Assembly: GCA_002753615.1 (NCBI GenBank)
Contig: PEAO01000027.1
Span: 1 to 34,694, forward strand
Direction of reading: 5' to 3'
Origin: Magnetococcales bacterium DCbin2
GTDB taxonomy: Bacteria > Pseudomonadota > Magnetococcia > Magnetococcales > UBA8363
DNA length: 34,694 bases
The position numbers and the translations under genes were made by a program. Numbering within the stretch: the first letter of the stretch is position 1; every line of letters begins with the position of its first letter. The notes under the pieces are model-generated. The model did not search any database. It was not told the origin of the DNA and was given only the letters and a program-made list of their open reading frames with translations. Of this stretch, positions 26,990-34,694 are shown one piece after another.

Positions 26990-27072
26990 AGTCTCACGAA
27001 GGCTTGAGGCTAAGATTTTGGAATTTTTACCCCCTTGTGAACCGTATCCATTGATTTTGGAGTCAGAAAACC

Positions 27073-27834
27073 TTGAACGTTTGTCATAGCGTATCCCCAT
27101 GGATGCCAGTCATCATCCTGGACCGGACCAGTCATCCTGGCAATATTGGCGCAACGGCACGGGTCATGGCCAATATGGGTTTAACCGAGTTGCGCCTGGT
27201 GGCACCACAAAGATTTCCCCACCCGGAGGCAGAATCTTTTGCCGCCAGTGGTCTGGAGATTCTGGCCAATGCCAAGATATTTGCAAGTGTGGAGGCGGCG
27301 GTGGGAGATCTCCACTTTCTTGCCGCCACGACCAACCGTTCCCGAGGCCAACGGCAAACGGTACTCACCCCCCGGCAACTGGCGGCACGTTGGCAAGAAC
27401 GGATGGTTTGCGATGGGGTAAAGGGGGGGATTTTGTTTGGGACCGAGCGGACGGGGCTGCATTCGGTGGATGTTGATCGGGCCGATGTCGTGTGCAACAT
27501 CCCCACCACCGGCACTTACGGTTCCCTCAATCTGTCTCACGCAGTCATGGTCATCGCCTATGAGGTCATGCTGGCCATGGAGGCCAACCGGGAGATGGGT
27601 TTGATGGCGGTGGAACACAAAACATTGGCTTCCGCCGATGACATGAACCGATTATTCACCCATTTGGAAATGGTTCTCCGAGAAATTGATTTTATCAAAC
27701 CGGGACAAGGGCGGGTGATGATGGGGAGCCTCAAGGCACTTTTTAACCGGGCGGCATTGGACAAACGGGAGGTTTCCATTTTGCGGGGAATTCTCCACGA
27801 AACCATCGCCTCACGGGATCGGATACGCCGATGA
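27073..27834 (+). CDS. trmJ: SpoU-class tRNA/rRNA 2'-O-methyltransferase, TrmJ-like
   Basis: This SPOUT-family RNA methyltransferase is most like TrmJ, which methylates the ribose at position 32 of tRNAs. Motif 1 is T-S-H-P-G-N-I-G-A-T-A-R-V-M-x-N-M-G-L, motif 2 is G-I-L-F-G-T-E-R-T-G-L, and motif 3 is N-I-P-T-T-G-T-Y-G-S-L-N-L-S-H-A-V; together these form the knotted S-adenosylmethionine site. A helical C-terminal extension (about 185-250), as in TrmJ, follows. The TTG at 27073 has GGAG ten bases upstream. The ATG at 27103 is the alternative and leaves a short N-terminus. Its stop overlaps the rsmE start as ATGA. It diverges from the VWA/ABC operon. Confidence 0.87.
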   Translation: MNVCHSVSPWMPVIILDRTSHPGNIGATARVMANMGLTELRLVAPQRFPHPEAESFAASGLEILANAKIFASVEAAVGDLHFLAATTNRSRGQRQTVLTPRQLAARWQERMVCDGVKGGILFGTERTGLHSVDVDRADVVCNIPTTGTYGSLNLSHAVMVIAYEVMLAMEANREMGLMAVEHKTLASADDMNRLFTHLEMVLREIDFIKPGQGRVMMGSLKALFNRAALDKREVSILRGILHETIASRDRIRR

Positions 27835-28550
27835 TCCGGCTTGCCTGGTCCCCATCTCAACGGGAAGAGGTGGTCGCATTGGAACCGGATATGGGTGCCA
27901 CCCTGGAACGTTGGCAGGCCCGTCCTGGGGACGTGTTGACCATGGTAGACCCGAAAGGGGGTTATTTCCGTGCGCGACTCCTGCCCCGATGCATGGAATC
28001 GGTCGTCTTTGAATCCCTCCCAGCGGCAATAGAACCCAGGCATCCTCGGCGGTTATGCCCCGTCATCCCCGAACGTGAGCGGATGCTTCTGATTCTCCAG
28101 AAGGCGGTAGAACTGGGGGCCACGGAAATCTGCCCGCTCCTCTCGGAACGGGGACAACCTGTCGATGAAACCCGTCATGGGCAGAGTAAATCTTCTACCT
28201 GGAGCAAAATTGTCTTGAAGGCGGCCCGCCAGTGTCGCCGGGCAATCATCCCCAGGTTGCACCCGGTTCAATCATTGGATCGGTTTATCGCCAAGCATTT
28301 TGATGAAAAACGGGCCTTCCTGGACGTTTATGAACCGAGAATACCGCTACCTACCTGGCACCAACACCACCGCGATCAACCCATGGCACTCCTCTGTGGC
28401 CCAGAGGGGGGGTGGAGTGACCATGAGCGACAGTTGATGTCCGATCATCACGTTACCGCCATCTCGCTGGGTCACCGCATCCTCAGAACCGAAACCGCTG
28501 CCATCGCCGCCCTTGCGGTGGTGGCAACGCTGGATAGTACCTTTACTTGA
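27831..28550 (+). CDS. rsmE: 16S rRNA m3U1498 methyltransferase RsmE
   Basis: This 239-residue SPOUT methyltransferase methylates N3 of U1498 in 16S rRNA. The N-terminal PUA-like domain (about 1-70) is followed by Q-K-A-V-E-L-G-A-T-E-I-C-P-L, S-E-R, A-A-R-Q-C-R-R, the SAM motif L-L-C-G-P-E-G-G-W-S-D-H-E and the knot motif L-G-H-R-I-L-R-T-E-T-A-A-I-A-A-L, all diagnostic for RsmE. The length is normal. It starts inside the stop of the preceding methyltransferase gene (ATGA), so the two RNA-modifying genes are coupled. Confidence 0.95.
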   Translation: MIRLAWSPSQREEVVALEPDMGATLERWQARPGDVLTMVDPKGGYFRARLLPRCMESVVFESLPAAIEPRHPRRLCPVIPERERMLLILQKAVELGATEICPLLSERGQPVDETRHGQSKSSTWSKIVLKAARQCRRAIIPRLHPVQSLDRFIAKHFDEKRAFLDVYEPRIPLPTWHQHHRDQPMALLCGPEGGWSDHERQLMSDHHVTAISLGHRILRTETAAIAALAVVATLDSTFT

Positions 28551-28596
28551 AGGACAAATGATGAGAACATTAACCCCTTTTTGAGGATGATTTCCC

Positions 28597-28653
28597 ATGA
28601 ATGACAGACGAGGCGGCACTCCTGAGGAGTTGAATCATGGCATGGAACAGTAA
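28597..28653 (+). CDS. Possible 18-codon leader ORF before hflK
   Basis: ATG at 28597 with GAGGA ten bases upstream opens an 18-residue frame (M-N-D-R-R-G-G-T-P-E-E-L) ending in TAA at 28651-28653, 17 bases into hflK. It runs through a small palindrome, ACTCC-TGA-GGAGT (28618-28630), that contains the hflK ribosome site. Translation of the leader could open this hairpin and expose the hflK start. It may equally be chance. Confidence 0.25.
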   Translation: MNDRRGGTPEELNHGMEQ

Positions 28654-29722
28654 TGGGGGCGGACAGCAAGGACCGTGGGGTTCAGGCTCTGGTACACCCC
28701 AACCTCCAGATCTAGAAAAAATTTTTGATCTTGCCAGAGAACGGTTCAAGGGCAAGTTGCCTGGTGGCCAGCTATGGCCGATCATCGCATTGGTCATTTT
28801 CGCCCTGTGGATGGCAACCGGCATCTACGTCGTCGCCCCCGATGAACAAGGGGTGGTCGTCCGCTTCGGACGCTACATCGAGACCACCGATCCCGGGCCA
28901 CACTTCCACCTCCCCTACCCCATCGAAAGCGTCTACACACCCCAGGTTACGCAGATCCAAAGAATTGAAATCGGCTATCGTAGCCGTGGACGCAACAATA
29001 CCGATGTCCCCGTAGAATCCCTCATGCTCACCGGTGATGAAAACATCATTGATATTGACCTGTCGGTCCAATATCGCATCCAGGAGAATGGGGCTGCCAA
29101 TTTCCTATTCAACGTCCGCAATCCCGGCGACGATCCCCACAATGCCGTCCGTAATGCCGCCGAATCGGCCATCCGCCAAGTCATTGGCCGCAATGACATC
29201 GATACCGCATTGACTTCGGGAAAAGAGATCATTCAAACCAACACCCGGGTGACCATGCAGGAAATTCTTGATAGCTACAAAAGCGGCATCGTTGTCGTCA
29301 ATGTGCAACTTCAACAGGTGGCCCCTCCCCAAGAGGTGATCCATGCCTTCAAAGATGTTGCCAGCGCAAGGGAAGATCGTGAACGGGCCATCAACGAAGC
29401 GCAAGGCTACAAGAACGATATCCTCCCCAGGGCCAAAGGTCAGGCGGCTCAGGAAATTCAACAGGCCGAAGGTTACAAAGCCACGAAGATTGCCCGCGCC
29501 AAAGGTGAGGTCAACCGTTTCCTCGCCCTGTTAACGGAATTTAAAAAATCACCCGAAATCACCCGCACCCGGTTGTACGTCGAAACCATGGAAGAGGTAT
29601 TGGCCAATACCAAGAAGGTTGTTATGCATCCCGATGCCAGTCGTGGCGTCCTCCCCTTCCTTCCCCTGACCGCCCTGTCTCCTGCCGGTACTCAGGTGCA
29701 AACACAAGAGGTCAAGCCATGA
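28637..29722 (+). CDS. hflK: HflK, SPFH-domain membrane protein
   Basis: This 361-residue protein forms, with HflC, the cage-like inner-membrane complex that holds and restrains the FtsH protease. It has a Gly/Pro-rich N-terminus (about 1-25), one transmembrane helix (about 48-66), the SPFH/band-7 domain starting V-A-P-D-E-Q-G-V-V-V-R-F-G-R-Y, and a long charged helix (about 230-300; A-R-E-D-R-E-R-A-I-N-E-A-Q-G-Y). GAGGAG lies upstream of the ATG, inside a small palindrome. Its stop overlaps the hflC start (ATGA). Confidence 0.95.
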   Translation: MAWNSNGGGQQGPWGSGSGTPQPPDLEKIFDLARERFKGKLPGGQLWPIIALVIFALWMATGIYVVAPDEQGVVVRFGRYIETTDPGPHFHLPYPIESVYTPQVTQIQRIEIGYRSRGRNNTDVPVESLMLTGDENIIDIDLSVQYRIQENGAANFLFNVRNPGDDPHNAVRNAAESAIRQVIGRNDIDTALTSGKEIIQTNTRVTMQEILDSYKSGIVVVNVQLQQVAPPQEVIHAFKDVASAREDRERAINEAQGYKNDILPRAKGQAAQEIQQAEGYKATKIARAKGEVNRFLALLTEFKKSPEITRTRLYVETMEEVLANTKKVVMHPDASRGVLPFLPLTALSPAGTQVQTQEVKP

Positions 29723-30588
29723 ACAAAGGATTGCAAACGGGACTGACCGTCCTGGCCATCGCCGGACTTGTCTTGCTGTCCCAATCGGTCTTTATCGTTC
29801 ACCAAGTACAACAAGCCATGATCCTGCAACTTGGCAAGCCCATTCGTGCGGTTAGCGAACCCGGTTTACACTTCAAGGTTCCCTTTTTGCAGGACGTGTA
29901 TAACTTTGAGAAAAGATTGTTGGTTTTCGATCAGGAGCCGCAGGAAATTCTCTCCGCCGACAAAAAGAATCTTAAAGTTGACAGCTATGCCCGTTGGCGG
30001 ATCGTGGATACGTTGAAATTTTACCAGACCGTTCGCAATGAAGCGGGTGCCACAGCCCGCATCAATGACATTATCTATTCCAATCTACGTGAAGTTCTGG
30101 GTCAGTTCACCATGATGGAAATCGTCGCCGGTGCCCGCGAAGATCTTATGGCCCGTATCCGAACCCAGGCCAATCTACAATCGTCGCAATACGGCATCGA
30201 GGTCTTGGACGTCCGCATCAAGCGGACCGACCTCCCCATCGAAAACTCCAAAGCGGTCTTCAAGAGAATGCAGACCGAACGGGAGCGGCAAGCCAAGCAA
30301 TATCGCGCCGAAGGTGAGGAAGAAGCGGTCAAGATCCGTTCTATCGCGGACAAGGATCGAGAAATCATCATGGCCAACGCTTTTAAATCCTCGGAAGAAA
30401 TCCGTGGTTCCGGCGATGCCGAAGCGGCCAACATCTATGCCGAAGCCTATAAAAAAGATCCCCAGTTCTACGAGTTCAAAAGAACTTTGGATGCCTATCA
30501 AAAAGCCTTTGCAGAAGATACCACTTTGCTGGTACAACCCACTGGTTTTTTCCGCTTTCTCCAGGATGGACAACCTCCAACCCCCTGA
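29719..30588 (+). CDS. hflC: HflC, SPFH-domain membrane protein
   Basis: This 289-residue partner of HflK has an N-terminal helix (about 7-27), then an SPFH domain (V-H-Q-V-Q-Q-A-M-I-L-Q-L-G-K-P, then G-L-H-F-K-V-P-F-L-Q-D-V). The A-R-I-N-D-I-I-Y-S-N-L-R-E-V-L-G segment and the R-I-K-R-T-D-L-P-I-E-N-S-K-A-V-F-x-R-M-x-T-E-R motif are characteristic of HflC. The C-terminal helix is rich in Glu, Arg and Ala, and the tail is short and normal. It is coupled to hflK by ATGA. DUF2065 follows immediately after its stop. Confidence 0.95.
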   Translation: MNKGLQTGLTVLAIAGLVLLSQSVFIVHQVQQAMILQLGKPIRAVSEPGLHFKVPFLQDVYNFEKRLLVFDQEPQEILSADKKNLKVDSYARWRIVDTLKFYQTVRNEAGATARINDIIYSNLREVLGQFTMMEIVAGAREDLMARIRTQANLQSSQYGIEVLDVRIKRTDLPIENSKAVFKRMQTERERQAKQYRAEGEEEAVKIRSIADKDREIIMANAFKSSEEIRGSGDAEAANIYAEAYKKDPQFYEFKRTLDAYQKAFAEDTTLLVQPTGFFRFLQDGQPPTP

Positions 30589-30786
30589 GTGGATAAACCA
30601 TTGAAGGATTTTTTAACCGCATTGGGACTCGTAATGATCTTGGAAGGGATTCCCTACTTCGTGGCCCCAGATAAAATGCGAAACTGGATCATCAAGGTTG
30701 CCGAAATGTCGGATCGCCCATTGCGCCAAACGGGATTTGTCCTGATGTTTCTTGGATTGGTCGTTGTGTACATGGTCCGTTCCTGA
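30589..30786 (+). CDS. DUF2065 (YjeT family) small membrane protein
   Basis: This 65-residue protein has two hydrophobic helices (about 8-24 and 46-62) and the family pattern A-L-G-L-V-M-I-L-E-G-I-P-Y-F-V-A-P, then L-R-Q-T-G-F-V-L-M-F-L-G-L. YjeT lies beside hflKC in many proteobacteria; its function is not established. The GTG at 30589 follows the hflC stop directly. A TTG at 30601 is an alternative start. The position right behind hflC suggests a role in, or co-expression with, the FtsH-HflKC complex. Confidence 0.85.
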   Translation: MDKPLKDFLTALGLVMILEGIPYFVAPDKMRNWIIKVAEMSDRPLRQTGFVLMFLGLVVVYMVRS

Positions 30787-30819
30787 CACAATATTTATCG
30801 GTCTGAACAAGGTGTCTGA

Positions 30820-31350
30820 ATGCTGTTGGATGGGCTTGTTATTCCATTGGACCCGAAGAGCTACCGGGAAAGGCATTTTTCTGGCCACATTTCCGGTGGC
30901 CAGTTGTCCTTGCCACCAGAAGAGATGATGCTTCCCGATCCGGTTGCCGTCGAGATCACCGTCGCCCGCGCTAACAACGATCAGTGGCGTATCTCTGGAA
31001 CTCTGGTCTATAAGGGGCAGTACGTGTGTTCCCGTTGCCTTGAATCGTTTGGTCGCGAACAAAATAGCCCAATAGACCGGTTGTTTTGTGTTGGGAGCGA
31101 TCCGGCACGCAACCACAAAGTCCGAAGCCTTGAAGATGATCAGACGTTTTTACCCTCTGGCGAATTGGCGATACAAGATTTGGTACGGGAGGAATTGTTG
31201 CTGGATCTTCCCATGATACCCGTATGCTCCGATGATTGTTGTGGCCTATGCCCGCAGTGTGGCTGCAACCGTAACCATGAGCGGTGCCAGTGTGAAGACA
31301 ATACCAGGGAAGGTCCTTTTTCCAGATTGAAAGAGATGAAACTTTCCTAA
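30820..31350 (+). CDS. yceD: YceD/DUF177 family protein
   Basis: This 176-residue protein belongs to the YceD (DUF177) family, linked to 23S rRNA accumulation and usually found next to rpmF. The N-terminus is a beta-rich domain. A C-S-R-C pair (near 70) and a C-terminal cysteine-rich segment (C-S-D-D-C-C-G-L-C-P-Q-C-G-C-N) probably bind zinc; the E-L-L-L-D-L-P-M-I-P-V-C segment is the family hallmark. It precedes rpmF by 65 bases, the usual arrangement. Confidence 0.9.
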   Translation: MLLDGLVIPLDPKSYRERHFSGHISGGQLSLPPEEMMLPDPVAVEITVARANNDQWRISGTLVYKGQYVCSRCLESFGREQNSPIDRLFCVGSDPARNHKVRSLEDDQTFLPSGELAIQDLVREELLLDLPMIPVCSDDCCGLCPQCGCNRNHERCQCEDNTREGPFSRLKEMKLS

Positions 31351-31415
31351 AACCTTTCGGGTTCATAGGGCATGAACGGTCGTATTGACCCGATTTTTCT
31401 TTGAAGGAGTTGAAA

Positions 31416-31598
31416 ATGGCTGTCCCAAAGAAACGAATCTCCTCCTCCCGGCGTGGGGGCCCCAGGGCACACAATGCGATCAAGCCGCCAAGTCTTTCGA
31501 TCTGCACCAACTGCCAGGAACCCACCATGCCCCATCGGGTTTGTCCGAAATGCGGTTGGTATGCTGGTCGGGAAGTGGTGGCTGCGGTTGAAGACTAA
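31416..31598 (+). CDS. rpmF: 50S ribosomal protein L32
   Basis: This 60-residue ribosomal protein has the family N-terminus A-V-P-K-K-R-I-S-S-S-R-R-G and a zinc-ribbon with C-x2-C and C-x2-C pairs (C-T-N-C and C-P-K-C-G-W-Y). The four cysteines mark the zinc-binding paralogue. The ATG at 31416 is right because AAGGAG lies seven bases upstream, although the frame is open further 5'. The order yceD-rpmF-plsX-fabH is conserved in many bacteria. Confidence 0.97.
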   Translation: MAVPKKRISSSRRGGPRAHNAIKPPSLSICTNCQEPTMPHRVCPKCGWYAGREVVAAVED

Positions 31599-31627
31599 AT
31601 CTTACCGGGAGCCGGGATGATAACCGC

Positions 31628-32650
31628 GTGGATATCCGTATAGCCTTGGATGCTATGGGGGGGGACCATGCCCCAAGCTCGGTCATTGAAGGGGCCGTGC
31701 GCGCGGCATTGGATTTCCCAGATACCCGGTTTATCCTCGTGGGCCAAGAAGCGGTCATCCTGGAAGAACTTGAAAAGGTCAAGTCCAGTCGGGACCACTT
31801 TGAAATCCAAGTGGCATCCGAGGTTGTCGGTATGGGGGAAGAACCGGCTCAGGCACTCCGGTTTAAAAAAAATTCCTCCATGCGGGTTGGTATTGATCTG
31901 GTCAAGTCTGGGGCAGCCGATGCGATGGTGTCGGCTGGGAATACCGGTGCCCTGATGGCGACATCACGGTTTGTTTTGCGCATGTTGCCGGGTATCGATC
32001 GACCGGCCATCGCCACGCTGGTCCCTACCAAAACCGGAAAAACCATGATGTTGGACCTTGGGGCCAATGTGGAGTGTGGGGCCAAAAATCTTTGTCAGTT
32101 TGCCATCATGGGGGAAATTTATGCCACCCAGGTGCTGCACCGCCAAAACCCTAAAGTCGGCCTGTTGAATGTCGGTTCCGAAGAGGTCAAAGGGACTGGC
32201 GTTGTCAAGGAAGCCGCCGAACTGATTCGCCGTGCCTTGGGTGATCATTTTGTCGGGAATGTCGAGGGGACCGACATCTATGAAGGACACATCGATGTCA
32301 TCGTCTGCGATGGATTTGTGGGCAATATCAGTTTAAAATCCAGCGAGGGTGTGGTGCGGATGATCTCCCACTTTCTCAAAGAGAGTATGCGCCATTCCCT
32401 TTGGTCGCGTATCGGCTTTCTCCTGGCGCGGCCAGCATTGAACCGTTTCAAGCAAAGGCTGGATCCCAGAACTTTGAACGGAGCGATGTTGTTGGGGCTG
32501 GATGGTGTTGTGGTAAAAAGTCATGGATCGGCAGATGGTTATGCCTTTGGACAAGCGATTCGCGTTGCCAGAGATTTAACCATCAACAAAGTCAATCAGA
32601 CCATTAAAACGCACGTTGGCTTGCTCAACAATGGAAAGGGAATGGAATGA
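31628..32650 (+). CDS. plsX: Phosphate acyltransferase PlsX
   Basis: This 340-residue enzyme makes acyl-phosphate from acyl-ACP for phospholipid synthesis, at the membrane surface. The family motifs A-L-D-A-M-G-G-D-H-A-P near the N-terminus, A-M-V-S-A-G-N-T-G-A-L-M-A, L-D-L-G-A-N-V, and G-F-V-G-N-I-S-L-K-S-S-E-G are intact, and the length is normal. The start is a GTG at 31628, with a GGGA run upstream. Its stop overlaps the fabH start. Confidence 0.95.
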   Translation: MDIRIALDAMGGDHAPSSVIEGAVRAALDFPDTRFILVGQEAVILEELEKVKSSRDHFEIQVASEVVGMGEEPAQALRFKKNSSMRVGIDLVKSGAADAMVSAGNTGALMATSRFVLRMLPGIDRPAIATLVPTKTGKTMMLDLGANVECGAKNLCQFAIMGEIYATQVLHRQNPKVGLLNVGSEEVKGTGVVKEAAELIRRALGDHFVGNVEGTDIYEGHIDVIVCDGFVGNISLKSSEGVVRMISHFLKESMRHSLWSRIGFLLARPALNRFKQRLDPRTLNGAMLLGLDGVVVKSHGSADGYAFGQAIRVARDLTINKVNQTIKTHVGLLNNGKGME

Positions 32651-33648
32651 ACGCACCGCGGGCCAGGATCATTGGAACAGGTTCCTACCTGCCAGAAAAA
32701 CGGATGACCAACGATGAGTTGGCCAAGTTGGTTGATACGACCAGCGAATGGATTTCCAGTCGCACGGGGATCCTCGAACGCCGCATCGCCGCCGAGGGGG
32801 AGATGACCTCTGACCTTGCGGCCCATGCAAGTCGGCGTGCCTTGGAGGCGGCTGGTTGTGATCCCAAGGATTTGGACCTGATTATCTGTGCCACTTCCAC
32901 ACCCGACTTGGTATTTCCGGCAACGGCTGCGATTGTTCAGCGAAAAATAGGTGCTCAGAGTGCCAAAGCTCCAGCCTTTGATATTCAGGCGGTCTGTACC
33001 GGTTTCGTCTACGCCTTGAGTATCGCCGATCAGTTCATCCGTTCGGGAATGTCTAAAAAAGTGTTGGTCATCGGGGCGGAAACATTCACCCGCATCCTGG
33101 ACTGGAATGATCGAACGACCTGCATTTTGTTTGGTGACGGGGCCGGGGCGGTGGTGGTGGAAGCCATCGAAGACGCGAGTGACCGGGGGATCCTTTCCAC
33201 CCACATGCACGCCGATGGCAGTTATGTCGAATTGTTACATGTGACGGGAGGGATATCTCAGGGACGGCCCAATGGCTTTGATGTCAAACACGACGCCCTG
33301 GGATTTGTGGACATGCACGGCAACGAAGTCTTCAAGCAGGCGGTCAAAGCCATGGGAGCCGTCGCCGAAGAGGCCCTGGCAGCCAATGGTCTGACGGTAG
33401 ACGATGTGGACTGGTTCATTCCCCATCAGGCCAACAAGCGCATTCTCCAAGCAACAGCCAAGCGCGTCAACATTCCCGAAAGCAAGGTGGTCATGGCGGT
33501 GGATCACCATGGCAATACATCGGCGGCCAGTGTTCCTCTGGCACTGGATGAAGCGGTGCGGGATGGGCGGATTCGCCCCGGTCATTTGGTTTTATTGGAT
33601 GCCTTCGGTGGTGGATTCACCTGGGCTTCGGCGGTCATCCGGTGGTAG
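32647..33648 (+). CDS. fabH: 3-oxoacyl-ACP synthase III (FabH)
   Basis: This 333-residue enzyme starts fatty acid synthesis by condensing acetyl-CoA with malonyl-ACP. The catalytic triad is complete: Cys117 (D-I-Q-A-V-C-T-G-F), His260 (I-P-H-Q-A-N-K-R-I) and Asn290 (H-H-G-N-T-S-A-A-S). N-terminal I-x-G-T-G-S-Y-L-P and C-terminal F-G-G-G-F-T-W-A-S motifs are normal. It is coupled to plsX through an ATGA overlap. Its last 57 bases overlap the convergent tlyA gene. Confidence 0.97.
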   Translation: MNAPRARIIGTGSYLPEKRMTNDELAKLVDTTSEWISSRTGILERRIAAEGEMTSDLAAHASRRALEAAGCDPKDLDLIICATSTPDLVFPATAAIVQRKIGAQSAKAPAFDIQAVCTGFVYALSIADQFIRSGMSKKVLVIGAETFTRILDWNDRTTCILFGDGAGAVVVEAIEDASDRGILSTHMHADGSYVELLHVTGGISQGRPNGFDVKHDALGFVDMHGNEVFKQAVKAMGAVAEEALAANGLTVDDVDWFIPHQANKRILQATAKRVNIPESKVVMAVDHHGNTSAASVPLALDEAVRDGRIRPGHLVLLDAFGGGFTWASAVIRW

Positions 33649-34413
33649 GTCGGCAGGCGATTGCGACTTGGGCGAAAAAGAAAAATAAAGCAGATATTCC
33701 TTGTTTCCTTTGGAACCGGTGATGGGCGATGGTGTGATCCCAACGACATCCATTCCCGCTGTTGTGCAATGTTCGGTAACCGCTTTTACGGCATGATGAC
33801 GCGCGGTGTCGTCGCCGACCACCCCTCCTGGGGCAACTTGGTGCGGTGGTAGTTCAAATTGAGGTTTGATCAGCAACACCCCTCGCCCACCCGGTTTGAG
33901 AATGGTGAGTAGCGGTGGAATGGTGCGTGCGAGCGCGATAAAACTGACATCCACCACGACAAAATCCACCCCTTCGGGTATATCTTTGGGTTGCAGATTG
34001 CGGACGTTGAACCGATCCATGACGATGACCCTGGGATCGGACGCCACCTTCCAGTCCAGTTGTCCATATCCTACGTCCATGGCGATCACCTGACGGGCAC
34101 CATGATGGAGCAGCACTTGCGTAAATCCCCCCGTTGAGGCTCCCACATCCAGACATGATGTCCCCTTGAGGGAGAGTGACCAATGGGCGATGGCATGGGC
34201 AAGCTTCAGACCGCCCCGTGAGACCCAGGGGATGGTCTTTTGCTTGGTGCGCAAATGGGCATGGATGGAAACCAAACTGCCCGGTTTGGTGACAGGCCGA
34301 TCATCGACGAGAATGACGCCAGACATGATCAAACGTTGGGCCATGTCAATGGTTTCGGCCAACCCTTCCTCCCAGACCCGTTGATCCAGCCGGATCCGTT
34401 TATTTTCGGCCAT
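33592..34413 (-). CDS. tlyA: TlyA-family rRNA 2'-O-methyltransferase (hemolysin A family)
   Basis: This 273-residue protein has an N-terminal S4 RNA-binding domain (about 5-65; R-L-D-Q-R-V-W-E-E-G-L-A-x-T-x-x-x-A) and an FtsJ-like methyltransferase domain. The SAM motif is C-L-D-V-G-A-S-T-G-G-F-T-Q-V-L-L; F-V-V-V-D-V-S-F-I-A-L and L-L-I-K-P-Q-F-E are the catalytic-core motifs of the family. TlyA methylates riboses in 16S and 23S rRNA. A C-terminal tail of roughly 25-30 polar residues runs into the 3' end of fabH on the other strand, a 57-base convergent overlap. Confidence 0.92.
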   Translation of the reverse strand: MAENKRIRLDQRVWEEGLAETIDMAQRLIMSGVILVDDRPVTKPGSLVSIHAHLRTKQKTIPWVSRGGLKLAHAIAHWSLSLKGTSCLDVGASTGGFTQVLLHHGARQVIAMDVGYGQLDWKVASDPRVIVMDRFNVRNLQPKDIPEGVDFVVVDVSFIALARTIPPLLTILKPGGRGVLLIKPQFELPPHQVAPGGVVGDDTARHHAVKAVTEHCTTAGMDVVGITPSPITGSKGNKEYLLYFSFSPKSQSPADLPPDDRRSPGESTTEGIQ

Positions 34414-34605
34414 ATCGTGATGTCACCGACTTGGAAGGTTACACAAACTGAAAGCCTCGGAAGCATCCGAACAAAGAATGGAGTAAATCGTAGACGAGAA
34501 TAGCGCAGAGAAAGAAATCAGGGTACTTGAAATCGACACGGAAAAAAATTCATTGCTGGAAGCAGTCGTCACGTCAGCCCTGCTACAATCATAACCGTTC
34601 AGCCC

Positions 34606-34694
34606 CCCCTAAAAAACTATTGAAAAGAAAGAAGGGGGCTGGGGAATTCTTTCCCCAGGGTTTTGACTTTAAATAAAAAGCTTCAATTTTTGCC
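34606..34694. repeat. Left part of a dispersed hairpin element, copy C (truncated by window edge)
   Basis: From CCCTA at about 34606 to the end, the sequence follows the left arm of copies A and B: A-rich lead, G run, hairpin, then the TTTTGA-TTTAAATAAAAAG tail shared with copy A. The hairpin here is CTGGGGAA/TTCCCCAG (34639-34658), different in sequence from CTGGGGG/CCCCCAG but equally well paired. The remaining ~190 bases back to the tlyA start show nothing I can assign. Confidence 0.75.

Overview
This window looks like chromosomal DNA of a Gram-negative, denitrification-capable proteobacterium. The support is a cytochrome-c type NO reductase cluster, HflKC, a lipoprotein-export-like ABC pair, AmtB/GlnA with a sigma-54 type promoter, and the rpmF-plsX-fabH cluster. 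The dispersed hairpin repeats remind me of Magnetococcales genomes, but no magnetosome gene is present and that placement is only a guess. Nothing looks like a recent island, phage or IS element. No tRNA, rRNA or CRISPR array was seen.

Layout: 1-19 is the right end of a dispersed repeat. 43-2587 holds an unknown gene and a divergent TPR/glycosyltransferase-like gene whose start codons overlap in CCATGG. 2712-5700 is a nitrogen assimilation block: sigma-54 promoter, amtB, glnA, terminator. 5770-8602 holds mtaB (minus strand), whose last codons lie in a DnaA-box cluster, and a divergent CCA-adding-enzyme-like gene with altered catalytic residues. 8822-10382 is tpiA-secG, with an unusually long SecG tail. 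10474-10727 is repeat element A. 10785-16951 is the nor cluster: FNR-type box, norC, norB, terminator, repeat element B, norQ, a NapH/NosR-like polyferredoxin gene, norD. 17193-18095 is a membrane/coiled-coil/MORN protein.

18156-26948 is a tightly packed minus-strand operon. In transcription order it encodes a 38-residue small ORF, a formylglycine-generating-enzyme-like (SUMF1-fold) membrane protein, an exported SH3-like/VWA protein, an ABC ATPase, an FtsX/LolC-type permease, a GGDEF diguanylate cyclase and a ZapE-type ATPase. The SUMF1 + VWA + ABC ATPase + permease set resembles TagR, the periplasmic VWA part of PpkA, TagT and TagS of type VI secretion post-translational control. Here it has no kinase and no T6SS genes, and it sits next to a c-di-GMP enzyme. 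This is the best candidate for an undescribed system in the window.

27073-33648 is plus-strand housekeeping: trmJ-like and rsmE rRNA/tRNA methyltransferases, hflK-hflC-DUF2065, and yceD-rpmF-plsX-fabH. tlyA runs convergently and overlaps the fabH 3' end by 57 bp. The window ends inside another copy of the dispersed repeat.
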